The notes under the pieces were generated by a model that searched no databases, had not been told where the DNA came from, and saw only the letters and a list, made by a program, of their open reading frames with translations. A stretch of 64,000 nucleotides of DNA, from assembly GCA_024235735.1 (NCBI GenBank), contig JACKLU010000002.1, positions 186,001-250,000 on the forward strand, read 5' to 3'. The position numbers and the translations under genes are program-made. Of this stretch, positions 7,967 to 16,540 are shown in pieces. How positions within the stretch are numbered: position 1 is the first letter of the stretch; each line of letters starts with the position of its first letter. Origin of the DNA: Burkholderiales bacterium (GTDB lineage: Bacteria > Pseudomonadota > Gammaproteobacteria > Burkholderiales > Nitrosomonadaceae).

Positions 7967-9082
7967 ATGAGTACAGTGATCTGGCAACCTGACCAGCCTT
8001 ACAATCATCTTCCGGTATTGCCGCCAGCAATTGAACTGGAAACAAAAACAGTCTTGAAACAGTGCGTTGAATCCCGGTCGGCGCTGGCTGAGCTGAAGCA
8101 GGCAGCTGAGTTGATTCCCAATCAGGGCATGCTCATCAATACGCTGCCATTACTTGAAGCCCGCGCCAGTTCGGAAATAGAAAATATTGTCACTACAACG
8201 GATAAACTGTTTCAGCATGCACGCGCGGAAGAACAGGCCGATCCCGCCACGAAAGAAGCCTTGCGCTATAGTTATTCACTGCTCAACGGATATGCAGCTC
8301 TGCGCGAACGCCCGCTGAATACGACCACAGCTGAAACCGTTTGCAGCCAGATCAAGGGTGTTGAAATGAGCGTGCGCAAAACATCGGGAACCCTGCTCAT
8401 GAATGACGCAACGGGCAGCGTGATATATACGCCTCCAGTTGGTGAGCAATTGCTACGGTCGATGTTGGCCAACTGGGAGCGCTTTCTGCATGAACAAACC
8501 GAACTCGACCCACTGGTGCGCATGGCGGTGGCGCATTATCAGTTTGAAGCCATTCATCCGTTTACCGATGGTAATGGCCGTACAGGGCGGGTGCTCAACA
8601 GCCTGTTTCTGATCCAGGAGAATCTGCTGACGCTGCCGATTCTGTATCTCAGCCGGTATATCATCGCCAGCAAATCCGATTACTACCGCCTGCTGTTAAA
8701 AGTCACACAGGAACAGGCATGGGAAGAATGGATCATGTATATTCTCAAGGGCGTGGCTGAAACAGCGGCCTGGACGACCGCCAAGATCGCGGCCATTCGC
8801 GCATTATCGGATCACACGCGTGACTATGTGCGCGGCAGGATTCCCAAAATATACAGCCACGAACTGATTGATCTGATTTTTGAGCTGCCCTATTGCCGGA
8901 TTCAGAACCTGGATGAAGCCGGTATCGCCAAACGCCAGACGGCCTCGAATTATCTGAAAGAACTGACCGCCATCGGCGTGCTGACAGAAAAACAAATGGG
9001 GCGGGAGAAGCTGTTCATTCATCCCAAACTGATGCACTTGTTGACACGCGAAGGCAATACCTTCACGCCTTATTCATCATAA
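7967..9082 (+). CDS. Fic family AMPylase with N-terminal inhibitory helix and C-terminal winged helix
   Basis: Fic proteins usually transfer AMP from ATP to target hydroxyl groups. The active-site loop HPFTDGNGRTGR (residues 197-208) matches HxFx(D/E)GNGRxxR with all key residues present. The beta-hairpin flap region (GTLLMNDATG, VIYTPP) is also visible. An N-terminal (S/T)xxxE(N/G) inhibitory motif is seen as SSEIEN (68-73), making this a self-inhibited class II Fic. The last 60 residues (AGIAKRQTASNYLKELTAIG, LTEKQMGREK) form a winged helix-turn-helix. Length 371 aa is standard. It is the first gene of the Fic-Mod-RhuM-Res cluster; the Mod gene starts 6 bp after its stop. It may AMPylate a cluster partner, but no target is visible. 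Confidence 0.92.
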   Translation: MSTVIWQPDQPYNHLPVLPPAIELETKTVLKQCVESRSALAELKQAAELIPNQGMLINTLPLLEARASSEIENIVTTTDKLFQHARAEEQADPATKEALRYSYSLLNGYAALRERPLNTTTAETVCSQIKGVEMSVRKTSGTLLMNDATGSVIYTPPVGEQLLRSMLANWERFLHEQTELDPLVRMAVAHYQFEAIHPFTDGNGRTGRVLNSLFLIQENLLTLPILYLSRYIIASKSDYYRLLLKVTQEQAWEEWIMYILKGVAETAAWTTAKIAAIRALSDHTRDYVRGRIPKIYSHELIDLIFELPYCRIQNLDEAGIAKRQTASNYLKELTAIGVLTEKQMGREKLFIHPKLMHLLTREGNTFTPYSS

Positions 9083-9088
9083 AAAAAT

Positions 9089-9736
9089 ATGAGCAAATAC
9101 GACGACCTCGTCAGGAAGCTGAAAGAAATCTTCCAGATCGACCGGCCTGAACTGGATTTCGGCATTTACCGCATATTGAACAACTTGCAACTCAAACGCG
9201 ATGACGCGCAGCAGACCCTGTTCGATACCTTGCCGCAAGAGACCAAAGAGGATTATCTGCTGCGCTATATGCTCGAGATCGAAAGCCGGGGATCGCTGTT
9301 GTCGGTGACTCATTTCAATAAACCGTTCGATTGCAGACTCAAGGTCACGGTCGATTCGGCGGGGGCTTATGAGGAACGCACGATTGATCTGGTCGAGACG
9401 TTCAACTATCTGATCGGTTTGCGTGTGAAGCATATCGACATGCACTTGGATCAAGGCTTTGTCACCGTGGCCGGTTGGCTGCCGTCGGGTGAAAAAACAC
9501 TGGTATTGTGGCGCGATGTCGAACGCGTCGATTACGATCAGCTCAACCGCCTGTGCGACAAGCTGGCGATCAATCTCGCCGACAGCAAATTCGAAGTGGT
9601 GTACATCAACGGCGACCACAATATTCCCGCAGTGTTTACCAGCAGCGAGGCGGAAGGCGGCATCACCAAAACGCTGAAAATCCGCCAGATTGAGGCGGAA
9701 TTTCTGAATCGCATGTTTGCAACGGATGATGCGTAA
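9089..9736 (+). CDS. Internally deleted type III-like DNA methyltransferase (Mod) remnant
   Basis: The first 31 residues (KLKEIFQIDRPELDFGIYRI) match the N terminus of large (about 900-1000 aa) site-specific adenine methyltransferases of type III-like systems. From about residue 31 the sequence is the C-terminal end of the same family: NNLQLKRDDAQQ, LLRYMLEIESRGSLLSV, VDLVETFNYLIGLRV, then a tail of YINGD and RQIEAEFLNRMF. The whole catalytic centre, including the DPPY-type and SAM-binding motifs, is absent, yet the frame stays open for 215 aa. It is therefore best read as an in-frame internal deletion of more than 2 kb. It cannot methylate DNA alone. Its TAA overlaps the RhuM ATG (TAATG). 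That it retains some binding role is only speculation. Confidence 0.8.
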   Translation: MSKYDDLVRKLKEIFQIDRPELDFGIYRILNNLQLKRDDAQQTLFDTLPQETKEDYLLRYMLEIESRGSLLSVTHFNKPFDCRLKVTVDSAGAYEERTIDLVETFNYLIGLRVKHIDMHLDQGFVTVAGWLPSGEKTLVLWRDVERVDYDQLNRLCDKLAINLADSKFEVVYINGDHNIPAVFTSSEAEGGITKTLKIRQIEAEFLNRMFATDDA

Positions 9737-10345
9737 TGGTCGGCGAGATTGTTTTTTATCAAAGCGAGGATGGCACCGTCCGGTTGGACGCGACTGGAGA
9801 ACGAAACGCTGTGGCTGACGATTAACCAAATAGCCGAATTGTTTAGCGTTGATAAGTCGGGTATCGACCGTCATTTGAAAAATATTTTTGCAACCGGTGA
9901 ACTGAGACGGCAGGCAACTGTTGCAAATTTTGCAACAGTTCAGAATGAAGGCGGCAGAAGCGTTGAGCGTGACCTGGAGTACTATAATCTGGATGCCATT
10001 ATTTCGGTGGGTTATCGGGTGAACAGTATACGCGGGACGCAGTTCCGTATCTGGGCAACCCAGCAACTGAAGGAATACATCATTAAGGGCTTCGTCATGG
10101 ACGACGAACGCCTGAAAAATCCGCTGGTAGCCGGTTCCGCCGTGCCGGATTATTTTGATGAAATGCTGGCGCGTGTGCGCGAAATTTTTGCGCTGGCAGC
10201 GGATTATGCGCCATCAATGCTTGAAACAAATCAGTTTTTCAGCACGATTCAAAACAAGCTGCACTTTGCGGTTACCGGAATGACAGCTGCCGAGATCATT
10301 GCAGTCAGACAGATTGTTGCGACAAAGACGGAGAAAAAATCATGA
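9736..10345 (+). pseudogene. rhuM: RhuM family protein, frameshifted
   Basis: RhuM-like proteins are helix-turn-helix proteins often found within restriction-modification loci and pathogenicity islands; their role is unclear. The natural start is the ATG at 9736, coupled to the Mod stop, giving MVGEIVFYQSEDGTVRLDA, the typical family N terminus. Around 9788-9794 the reading frame must shift by one base to continue as RLENETLWLTINQIAELF, SVDKSGIDRHLKNIF, YYNLDAIISVGYRVNS and GTQFRIWATQQLKEYIIKGF, up to 10345. The first frame stops about 30 bp later. Either the gene is broken or the assembly has a one-base error. The shortened frame alone would start near 9749 without its first strand. It overlaps res by ATGA. 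Confidence 0.8.
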
Positions 10346-13300
10346 GCCGCAGTTTTCATCAGGAACTGGTGCTCAATCATTACATGCTGCGTCTGTTCAA
10401 TTGCAGCAACCTGAATGCGATAAAAGACCGTCTGGGTGAAGACCGGCATGAAGGTATTGTTGAGGACGGGCAGAGCGGTTTTTTCCATGCCTTGCAGCAC
10501 AGCCTGTTTCAGACGGACAGCATCAACCCGCAGGATTTGCGCCGTTACGATCTGAACATCGTGCAGCACTGGAACGCGATTACCGGACAGCGCAACAAAC
10601 AGGAAGGCACAGTGCTGAACATGAAGTATTTTCAGTATTTGTCTTTGCTGTTTACCGAAATTTATCTCGACCGGTATTTCAATCAACGCCAGAGACTGTT
10701 GGATGATTTGAATGAAGGCGTGCAAACCTATAATCGTGATCAGCCCGCCGATCAGCGACTGCAGCCGTATGGCGCGGAAGAACTGAACAAGCTCGCGTTC
10801 TGGAACGCCACCGGCAGCGGCAAGACTTTACTGCTGCATGTGAATATTCTTCAATATCTGCACTATTTCCAGAACGGCAACACGAATGCGTATCCCGATA
10901 AAATCATACTACTGACGCCGAATGAAGGGCTGTCGCGCCAGCATATCGATGAACTGATGCTGTCCGGCATCGGCCTGTGCCGCTTGTTTGATAAAAACAC
11001 CGGGAATGTGCTCAAGGGCACGGTTGAAGTCATCGACATCAACAAGCTCGGCGATGACATGGGCGACAAGACCGTTGCGGTGGAAGCGTTTGAAGGCAAT
11101 AACCTGGTGCTGGTCGACGAAGGGCACCGCGGCACCCGGGATGCCGGTGTCTGGATGGCGCGCCGCGAAAGACTGGTGCGCGGCGGTTTTGCGTTCGAGT
11201 ATTCCGCCACGTTTGGTCAGGCGGTGGCAAAGAGTCTGACAGTTATCAAGGCGGAACAGGAGCTGATCAAGAAAAAAGCCAAAAAACTGTTTGAAACGAC
11301 TAGTCTGAACAAACTGGACGATGCGCAACGTCAGCAACTGACACTGACCAGCGAAGAGAAACGCCTGGCGCGCACGATGGCGACGCGGGAGAGCTATGCC
11401 AAAAGCATTCTGTTCGATTACTCGTACAAGTTTTTTTATGAAGATGGCTATGGCAAGGAATCGCTGATTCTGAATCTGAAAGATCAGGATTATGAACAGG
11501 AAAACATTGCCCGCCAGTACTTCACCGCCTGCCTGCTGAGTTTTTATCAGCAGCAGTATCTCTGGCAAACGCATCAGCAGAAACTGGCGGAATTCAATAT
11601 CGAAAAGCCGCTGTGGGTATTTGTCGGCAATACGGTGTCAGGTGAGGATTCCGATATTTTAAGCGTGTTGCGCTTTCTGGCCGGATTCTTGAACGACGAT
11701 GTGCTAACCCGGCAGTGGCTGGCGGATTTACTGAACAATACCGCTCGCCTGCTGGATGCCAGGGGAAACAATATTTTTCATGACCGGTTCACGCCAATGA
11801 TGCGGTTTAATGCGGATCAGGTTTACTCCGGTATTCTGAAATGGTTGTTCAATACCGATTCGCGGCAGCGATTGAAAGTCGTCAATCTGAAGCGCAGTAA
11901 AGGCGAACTGGTGTTGCGCGTCGGCGCGGCGGAACCGTTCGGGTTGATCAATATCGGCGATGACGCCGGATTCTTCAAGGCGGCGGGAAATCCTCAGTAT
12001 CAGGCAGTGTTTGATACCGCCACGGATGATTTTGGCGAAACACTGTTTGATACGATCAACGACAAGGACAGCAAACTGCACATGCTGATTGGTTCGCGCA
12101 AGTTTACCGAAGGCTGGAGCAGCTGGCGCGTCTCCACCATGGGACTGCTCAATATGGGGCAGGGTGAAGGTTCGCAGATTATCCAGCTGTTCGGGCGCGG
12201 CGTGCGATTGAAAGGCCGGGATTATTCGCTCAAGCGCAGCATTCCGGGGCAGCGACCCAAGGGCTTGCATTTGGAGCGACTGGAAACGTTGAATATTTTC
12301 GGCGTCAATGCAGGTTATATGGCCGCTTTCAAGGATTATCTGAAAGAAGAAGGCATTACACCCACGGATGAAATCATCGAGTTGAATTTTAAAACCCGCA
12401 TCAATCTACCCAAAGAAAGCCTCAAGACACTGGCTTTGCAAGACGGCTACAAGGATAACCAGATCAATGGATTTAAGCGGGTGCAATTTCCCTGGCTGTT
12501 CGAGATACCGGACGAATATGCTGGCAAGATCAACCTGCCGGAAATAGAGCTGGATTTGTATCCGAAAATTGAAGCACTGTCAGCCGGAAAGCAATCGGAT
12601 AAGGCCAAACCCGTTAATCAGGTCAGGCAACAGGGCAAGATTTCCAGCCAAACAATGGCTTTGTTTGATTTTGACCGGATATATCTGGCGTTGCAGGAAT
12701 ACAAGCAGTTGCGCAGCTGGAGCAATTTGCGTTTAACCCGATCACGCTTGAAAGAGTTCTGCCTGAATTGCGATGACTGGTACACGCTGTATATTCCACC
12801 GGCAGAGTTGGCGATACGCGCGATTGCCGATATTCGCAAGCAGGAAGATATACTCATCCGCCTGTTGCAGGATTATACCGACCGCTTCTACAAAACATTG
12901 AAAATCGCCTATGAAGGCCAGTTTTATCAGGTTGTTACTGTCAATAAAGACGATGATGCGTTACTCAAAATGTATCATTTTGAAATTGATGGCACAGACG
13001 ATGGGAATGTTTATGCAGAGCGAATCCAGACTTTGCAGGCTTTAGTTAAGGATGGTCAAATCGGTGAAGCCAGTGAGTGGAACGCAGGGCAGATGGTGGC
13101 GATTTGTTTTGACAGCCACTTGTATTATCCCTTGTTTGCCATTGAAGGCGATGTGCCGCTGAAACTGCGCCCGCTGGCATTCGATTCACCCAGCGAAGTA
13201 CAATTTGTACGCGAACTCGAAGCATTTTATCGGTCTTTACCCGGGCAGCAGATCATCGGCAAACGCAGTCTCTATTTGCTGAGAAATGCGGATAACAAGG

Positions 13301-13650
13301 CAAAAGGACTGGGATTTGCGTTGGCGGGAAATTTTTATCCCGATTTTCTGCTCTGGCTGGTCGATAATGAAACCGACAACCAGTGGTTGAATTTTGTCGA
13401 TCCCAAGGGATTGCGCCAGATGAGTTTGACTGATCCCAAATTGCAGTTGTATCGGGAGGTGAAAAAAATACAGGAAAAGCTTGCTGATCCGAAGTTGACG
13501 CTGAATGCCTTTATCGTTTCAGCGACCAGATTCGCCAATCTGCTGAACGTTGCATGTGACCAGAGCGAGCTCGAAGCGCGCAATGTTTTGTTCATGGATG
13601 ATGGCGGGGCGGTTTATCTGAAAAAAATGTTTGATCGGATGGAACTTTGA
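10342..13650 (+). CDS. Type III-like restriction subunit (Res): DEAD/DEAH helicase-nuclease
   Basis: This is a superfamily 2 helicase fused to a PD-(D/E)xK nuclease, the restriction subunit of type III-like systems. Walker A is ATGSGKT (residues 156-162), motif II is VDEGH (258-262), motif III-like SATFGQ lies near 289, and motif VI QLFGRGVRLKG lies near 615. Near the C terminus YPDFLLW (about 998) and FVDPKG (about 1019) supply the nuclease Asp and (D/E)xK residues. Length 1102 aa and an uninterrupted frame suggest it is intact. Res normally needs Mod for DNA recognition, and Mod here lacks its catalytic centre, so activity is doubtful. The ATG overlaps the RhuM stop. Confidence 0.88.
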   Translation: MSRSFHQELVLNHYMLRLFNCSNLNAIKDRLGEDRHEGIVEDGQSGFFHALQHSLFQTDSINPQDLRRYDLNIVQHWNAITGQRNKQEGTVLNMKYFQYLSLLFTEIYLDRYFNQRQRLLDDLNEGVQTYNRDQPADQRLQPYGAEELNKLAFWNATGSGKTLLLHVNILQYLHYFQNGNTNAYPDKIILLTPNEGLSRQHIDELMLSGIGLCRLFDKNTGNVLKGTVEVIDINKLGDDMGDKTVAVEAFEGNNLVLVDEGHRGTRDAGVWMARRERLVRGGFAFEYSATFGQAVAKSLTVIKAEQELIKKKAKKLFETTSLNKLDDAQRQQLTLTSEEKRLARTMATRESYAKSILFDYSYKFFYEDGYGKESLILNLKDQDYEQENIARQYFTACLLSFYQQQYLWQTHQQKLAEFNIEKPLWVFVGNTVSGEDSDILSVLRFLAGFLNDDVLTRQWLADLLNNTARLLDARGNNIFHDRFTPMMRFNADQVYSGILKWLFNTDSRQRLKVVNLKRSKGELVLRVGAAEPFGLINIGDDAGFFKAAGNPQYQAVFDTATDDFGETLFDTINDKDSKLHMLIGSRKFTEGWSSWRVSTMGLLNMGQGEGSQIIQLFGRGVRLKGRDYSLKRSIPGQRPKGLHLERLETLNIFGVNAGYMAAFKDYLKEEGITPTDEIIELNFKTRINLPKESLKTLALQDGYKDNQINGFKRVQFPWLFEIPDEYAGKINLPEIELDLYPKIEALSAGKQSDKAKPVNQVRQQGKISSQTMALFDFDRIYLALQEYKQLRSWSNLRLTRSRLKEFCLNCDDWYTLYIPPAELAIRAIADIRKQEDILIRLLQDYTDRFYKTLKIAYEGQFYQVVTVNKDDDALLKMYHFEIDGTDDGNVYAERIQTLQALVKDGQIGEASEWNAGQMVAICFDSHLYYPLFAIEGDVPLKLRPLAFDSPSEVQFVRELEAFYRSLPGQQIIGKRSLYLLRNADNKAKGLGFALAGNFYPDFLLWLVDNETDNQWLNFVDPKGLRQMSLTDPKLQLYREVKKIQEKLADPKLTLNAFIVSATRFANLLNVACDQSELEARNVLFMDDGGAVYLKKMFDRMEL

Positions 13651-13866
13651 AATGCGCCCGCAAGCGGCCTGACGCTCTGGAATCACGTATCGATTTGGCT
13701 GCGTGGGCATTCAGCCGAATCGCTGCAACCTGAGTCCATTAAGTATATAATACGCAGTTATTTTTGGCTGGTACGGTTAGGGATGTTGGTTTGGTCCCCG
13801 GCGGATTAACCGGCATCAAAAACCGAAAACCGATTCATCATTCTTTAGTTCAACGATACATCCAGC

Positions 13867-15093
13867 ATGCGGCCAATTACGAAATCCAGCAAACTCGCCA
13901 ATGTGTGTTACGACATTCGTGGTCCGGTGCTCGAGCGCGCGCGCCGCATGGAGGAGGAAGGGCATCACATTATCAAGCTCAATATCGGCAATCCGGCGAC
14001 GTTCGGGTTTGATGTGCCGGAGGAAATACTGCAGGATGTGATTCACAATCTGTCCGAAGCGTCGGGGTATTGTGATTCGAAAGGATTGTTCGCAGCGCGC
14101 AAGGCGATCATGCATTACACGCAGGAAAAACAGATTGCCAATGTTCAGCTCGATGATATTTTCATTGGTAATGGTGTTTCCGAACTGGTTGTTTTGACGA
14201 TGCAGGCTTTGCTCGACAATGGCGACGAGGTGCTCATTCCGATGCCGGATTATCCGCTTTGGACGGCGGCGGTTGTGCTGTCCGGCGGCATGGCAAGGCA
14301 TTATATCTGTGACGAACAGTCGGACTGGCTGCCGGATTTGAACGATATTCGCGCCAAAATCAATCCCCGAACGCGCGCGATTGTTATTATTAATCCCAAT
14401 AATCCCACCGGCGCGCTTTATCCGAAGGAATTGCTGCTTGAGCTGATCGAGATTGCGCGTGAGCATCAATTGATTGTTTACGCCGATGAGATTTACGACA
14501 AAATTCTCTACGACGATGCGCAGCATGTATCCATCGCATCGCTGGCGGATGATGTGTTGTTTGTAACTTTCAACGGTTTGTCGAAAAATTATCGCGCGGC
14601 CGGCTTTCGTTCCGGTTGGGCGGTCGTTTCGGGCGAGAAAAGTCACGCAACCGATTATATTGCCGGTTTGAATATGCTGGCATCAATGCGGTTGTGCGCC
14701 AATGTGCCTTCCCAGTTCGGCATACAAACCGCGTTGGGCGGTTATCAGAGTATTTATGATCTGACGCTGCCGACCGGACGTCTCAAGCGGCAGCGCGATG
14801 TTGCCTGGGAATTGTTGACCGCTATTCCGGGAGTAACCTGTTATAAGCCGCGCGCCGCCCTGTATCTTTTTCCCAGGCTGGATCCGAAAATTTATCCTGT
14901 CATCGATGATCAGCAGTTTGTGCTCGATTTGCTGCTGGAGGAGAAGGTGTTGCTGGTGCAGGGCAGTGGATTTAACTGGATGAATCCAGATCATTTTCGC
15001 GTGGTTTTTCTGCCTAATACGGACGATCTAACCGAGGCGGTGGGCCGTATAGCGCATTATCTGCAACGCTATCGCAAACGCCACTCAACCTGA
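13867..15093 (+). CDS. alaA: PLP-dependent aminotransferase (AlaA-type alanine transaminase)
   Basis: A class I/II fold-type I aminotransferase of 408 aa. The N terminus SSKLANVCYDIRGPVLERAR and IIKLNIGNPATFGFDVPEEI match the AlaA (YfbQ) subgroup, which makes alanine from pyruvate and glutamate. Active-site features are IINPNNPTGALY, the YADEIYDKILYDD segment and the PLP lysine in LSKNYRAAGFRSGW. It precedes hom and thrC, a common betaproteobacterial order, so it is likely co-regulated with threonine synthesis. The 216 bp between res and this gene hold no recognisable gene. Confidence 0.92.
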   Translation: MRPITKSSKLANVCYDIRGPVLERARRMEEEGHHIIKLNIGNPATFGFDVPEEILQDVIHNLSEASGYCDSKGLFAARKAIMHYTQEKQIANVQLDDIFIGNGVSELVVLTMQALLDNGDEVLIPMPDYPLWTAAVVLSGGMARHYICDEQSDWLPDLNDIRAKINPRTRAIVIINPNNPTGALYPKELLLELIEIAREHQLIVYADEIYDKILYDDAQHVSIASLADDVLFVTFNGLSKNYRAAGFRSGWAVVSGEKSHATDYIAGLNMLASMRLCANVPSQFGIQTALGGYQSIYDLTLPTGRLKRQRDVAWELLTAIPGVTCYKPRAALYLFPRLDPKIYPVIDDQQFVLDLLLEEKVLLVQGSGFNWMNPDHFRVVFLPNTDDLTEAVGRIAHYLQRYRKRHST

Positions 15094-15172
15094 CTGCGCA
15101 GTTTTCTGAAAATTGTTTGCAAACCTTTTTATTTTTTGAATTCATTTGTCCAATAAAAACCTGAAACTAACT

Positions 15173-16489
15173 ATGAAACCCATAAAAGTTGGCTTGCTTG
15201 GTATTGGCACTGTTGGCGGCGGTACGTACACGGTGCTTAAACGAAACCAGGATGAAATCATCCGCCGCTCCGGCCGGGGTATTGTCGTCACCATGATTGC
15301 CGATCGCGATCTGGCGAGGGCAAACAGTTTTGCCGACAACGGCGTGATTGTGACCGACAATGCGCAGGATGTTGTCATGCATCCAGAGATTGATGTCGTC
15401 GTCGAGCTGATCGGCGGGACAACAATTGCGAAAGAGCTGGTGTTGACAGCGATTGCCCAGGGCAAGCATGTCGTTACAGCCAATAAGGCTTTGCTGGCGA
15501 ATCATGGCACTGAAATTTTTTCGGCGGCGCGCGCAAAAGGCGTTATGGTGGCTTTTGAGGCGGCCGTTGCCGGCGGAATTCCGATCATCAAGGCTTTGCG
15601 CGAAGGATTAACGGCCAACCGGATAGAGTGGGTCGCCGGTATTATCAATGGCACTGCCAATTTTATTCTGTCGGAAATGCGCGAAAAATCGCTGCCATTC
15701 GCACCGGTGCTGGAAGAGGCGCAGAAGCTGGGCTATGCCGAGGCAGATCCGACCTACGACATAGAAGGCATTGATGCCGCGCATAAAATAACAATTATGT
15801 CGGCGATTGCATTCGGCATTCCTGTTCAGTTTGACAAAGCCTATATCGAAGGCATCACCAGACTGACGCAGGAAGACATTAGTTATGCGGAGAAACTGGG
15901 TTATCGCATTAAACTGCTGGGCATTACCCGGCGAGTTGCGAAGGGTATCGAGCTGCGCGTGCATCCGGCATTGATACCGGAACGCCGTCTGCTGGCCAAT
16001 GTGGAGGGTGTGATGAATGCGGTTGTGGTCAAGGGCGATGCGGTTGGCGCGACACTTTATTACGGTGCGGGTGCGGGTGCGGAACCGACAGCCAGCGCGG
16101 TCATCGCCGATCTGGTGGATGTGGCCCGCATGCAGGCCGCTGATCCGGCGCATCGCGTGCCGGTGCTTTCTTTTCAGCCCGATGCATTAGCGGAGATACC
16201 GGTATTGCCGATGGACGAGGTCGAGGCAGCCTGTTATTTGCGTTTGCAGGTGATTGATAAACCGGGTGTGCTGGCGGAGATCACCCGTGTGCTGGCCGAT
16301 TTTAATATTTCGATCAGCGCGATGATACAGAAAGAAGCCGTCGATGAAGGTGATTCGGTCAGCATCATCATACTGACGCATAAAAACCTTGAAAAAAACA
16401 TGAATGCCGCGATAGCCAGAATTGAGACACTCCCGGTTGTAACCGGACGGATAGCGCGAATCCGGATCGAAGAACTGAACGGTAACTGA
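15173..16489 (+). CDS. hom: Homoserine dehydrogenase
   Basis: It reduces aspartate semialdehyde to homoserine with NAD(P)H, the branch point to threonine and methionine. The N-terminal Rossmann motif is VGLLGIGTVGGGTYTVL, the catalytic region includes TANKALLA, GGIPIIKALREG and the substrate loop INGTANFILSEM. A C-terminal ACT domain (LRLQVIDKPGVLAEITRVLA) suggests allosteric control by threonine. The ATG at 15173 gives 438 aa, the family length; a TTG at 15146 would add nine residues without a ribosome binding site. thrC follows 51 bp downstream. Confidence 0.96.
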   Translation: MKPIKVGLLGIGTVGGGTYTVLKRNQDEIIRRSGRGIVVTMIADRDLARANSFADNGVIVTDNAQDVVMHPEIDVVVELIGGTTIAKELVLTAIAQGKHVVTANKALLANHGTEIFSAARAKGVMVAFEAAVAGGIPIIKALREGLTANRIEWVAGIINGTANFILSEMREKSLPFAPVLEEAQKLGYAEADPTYDIEGIDAAHKITIMSAIAFGIPVQFDKAYIEGITRLTQEDISYAEKLGYRIKLLGITRRVAKGIELRVHPALIPERRLLANVEGVMNAVVVKGDAVGATLYYGAGAGAEPTASAVIADLVDVARMQAADPAHRVPVLSFQPDALAEIPVLPMDEVEAACYLRLQVIDKPGVLAEITRVLADFNISISAMIQKEAVDEGDSVSIIILTHKNLEKNMNAAIARIETLPVVTGRIARIRIEELNGN

Positions 16490-16540
16490 GTGATAACTGA
16501 GCGCTAAGCGTGTTTATATCCTGAGAATTATTTATCCATT

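Noticed and set aside
9077..10066. 329-codon open frame on the minus strand across the Mod and RhuM genes
   Set aside because: It is antisense to clear Mod and RhuM sequence, has biased composition and no start signal.
13816..14646. 276-codon minus-strand open frame over alaA
   Set aside because: Antisense shadow of a well-conserved aminotransferase gene.
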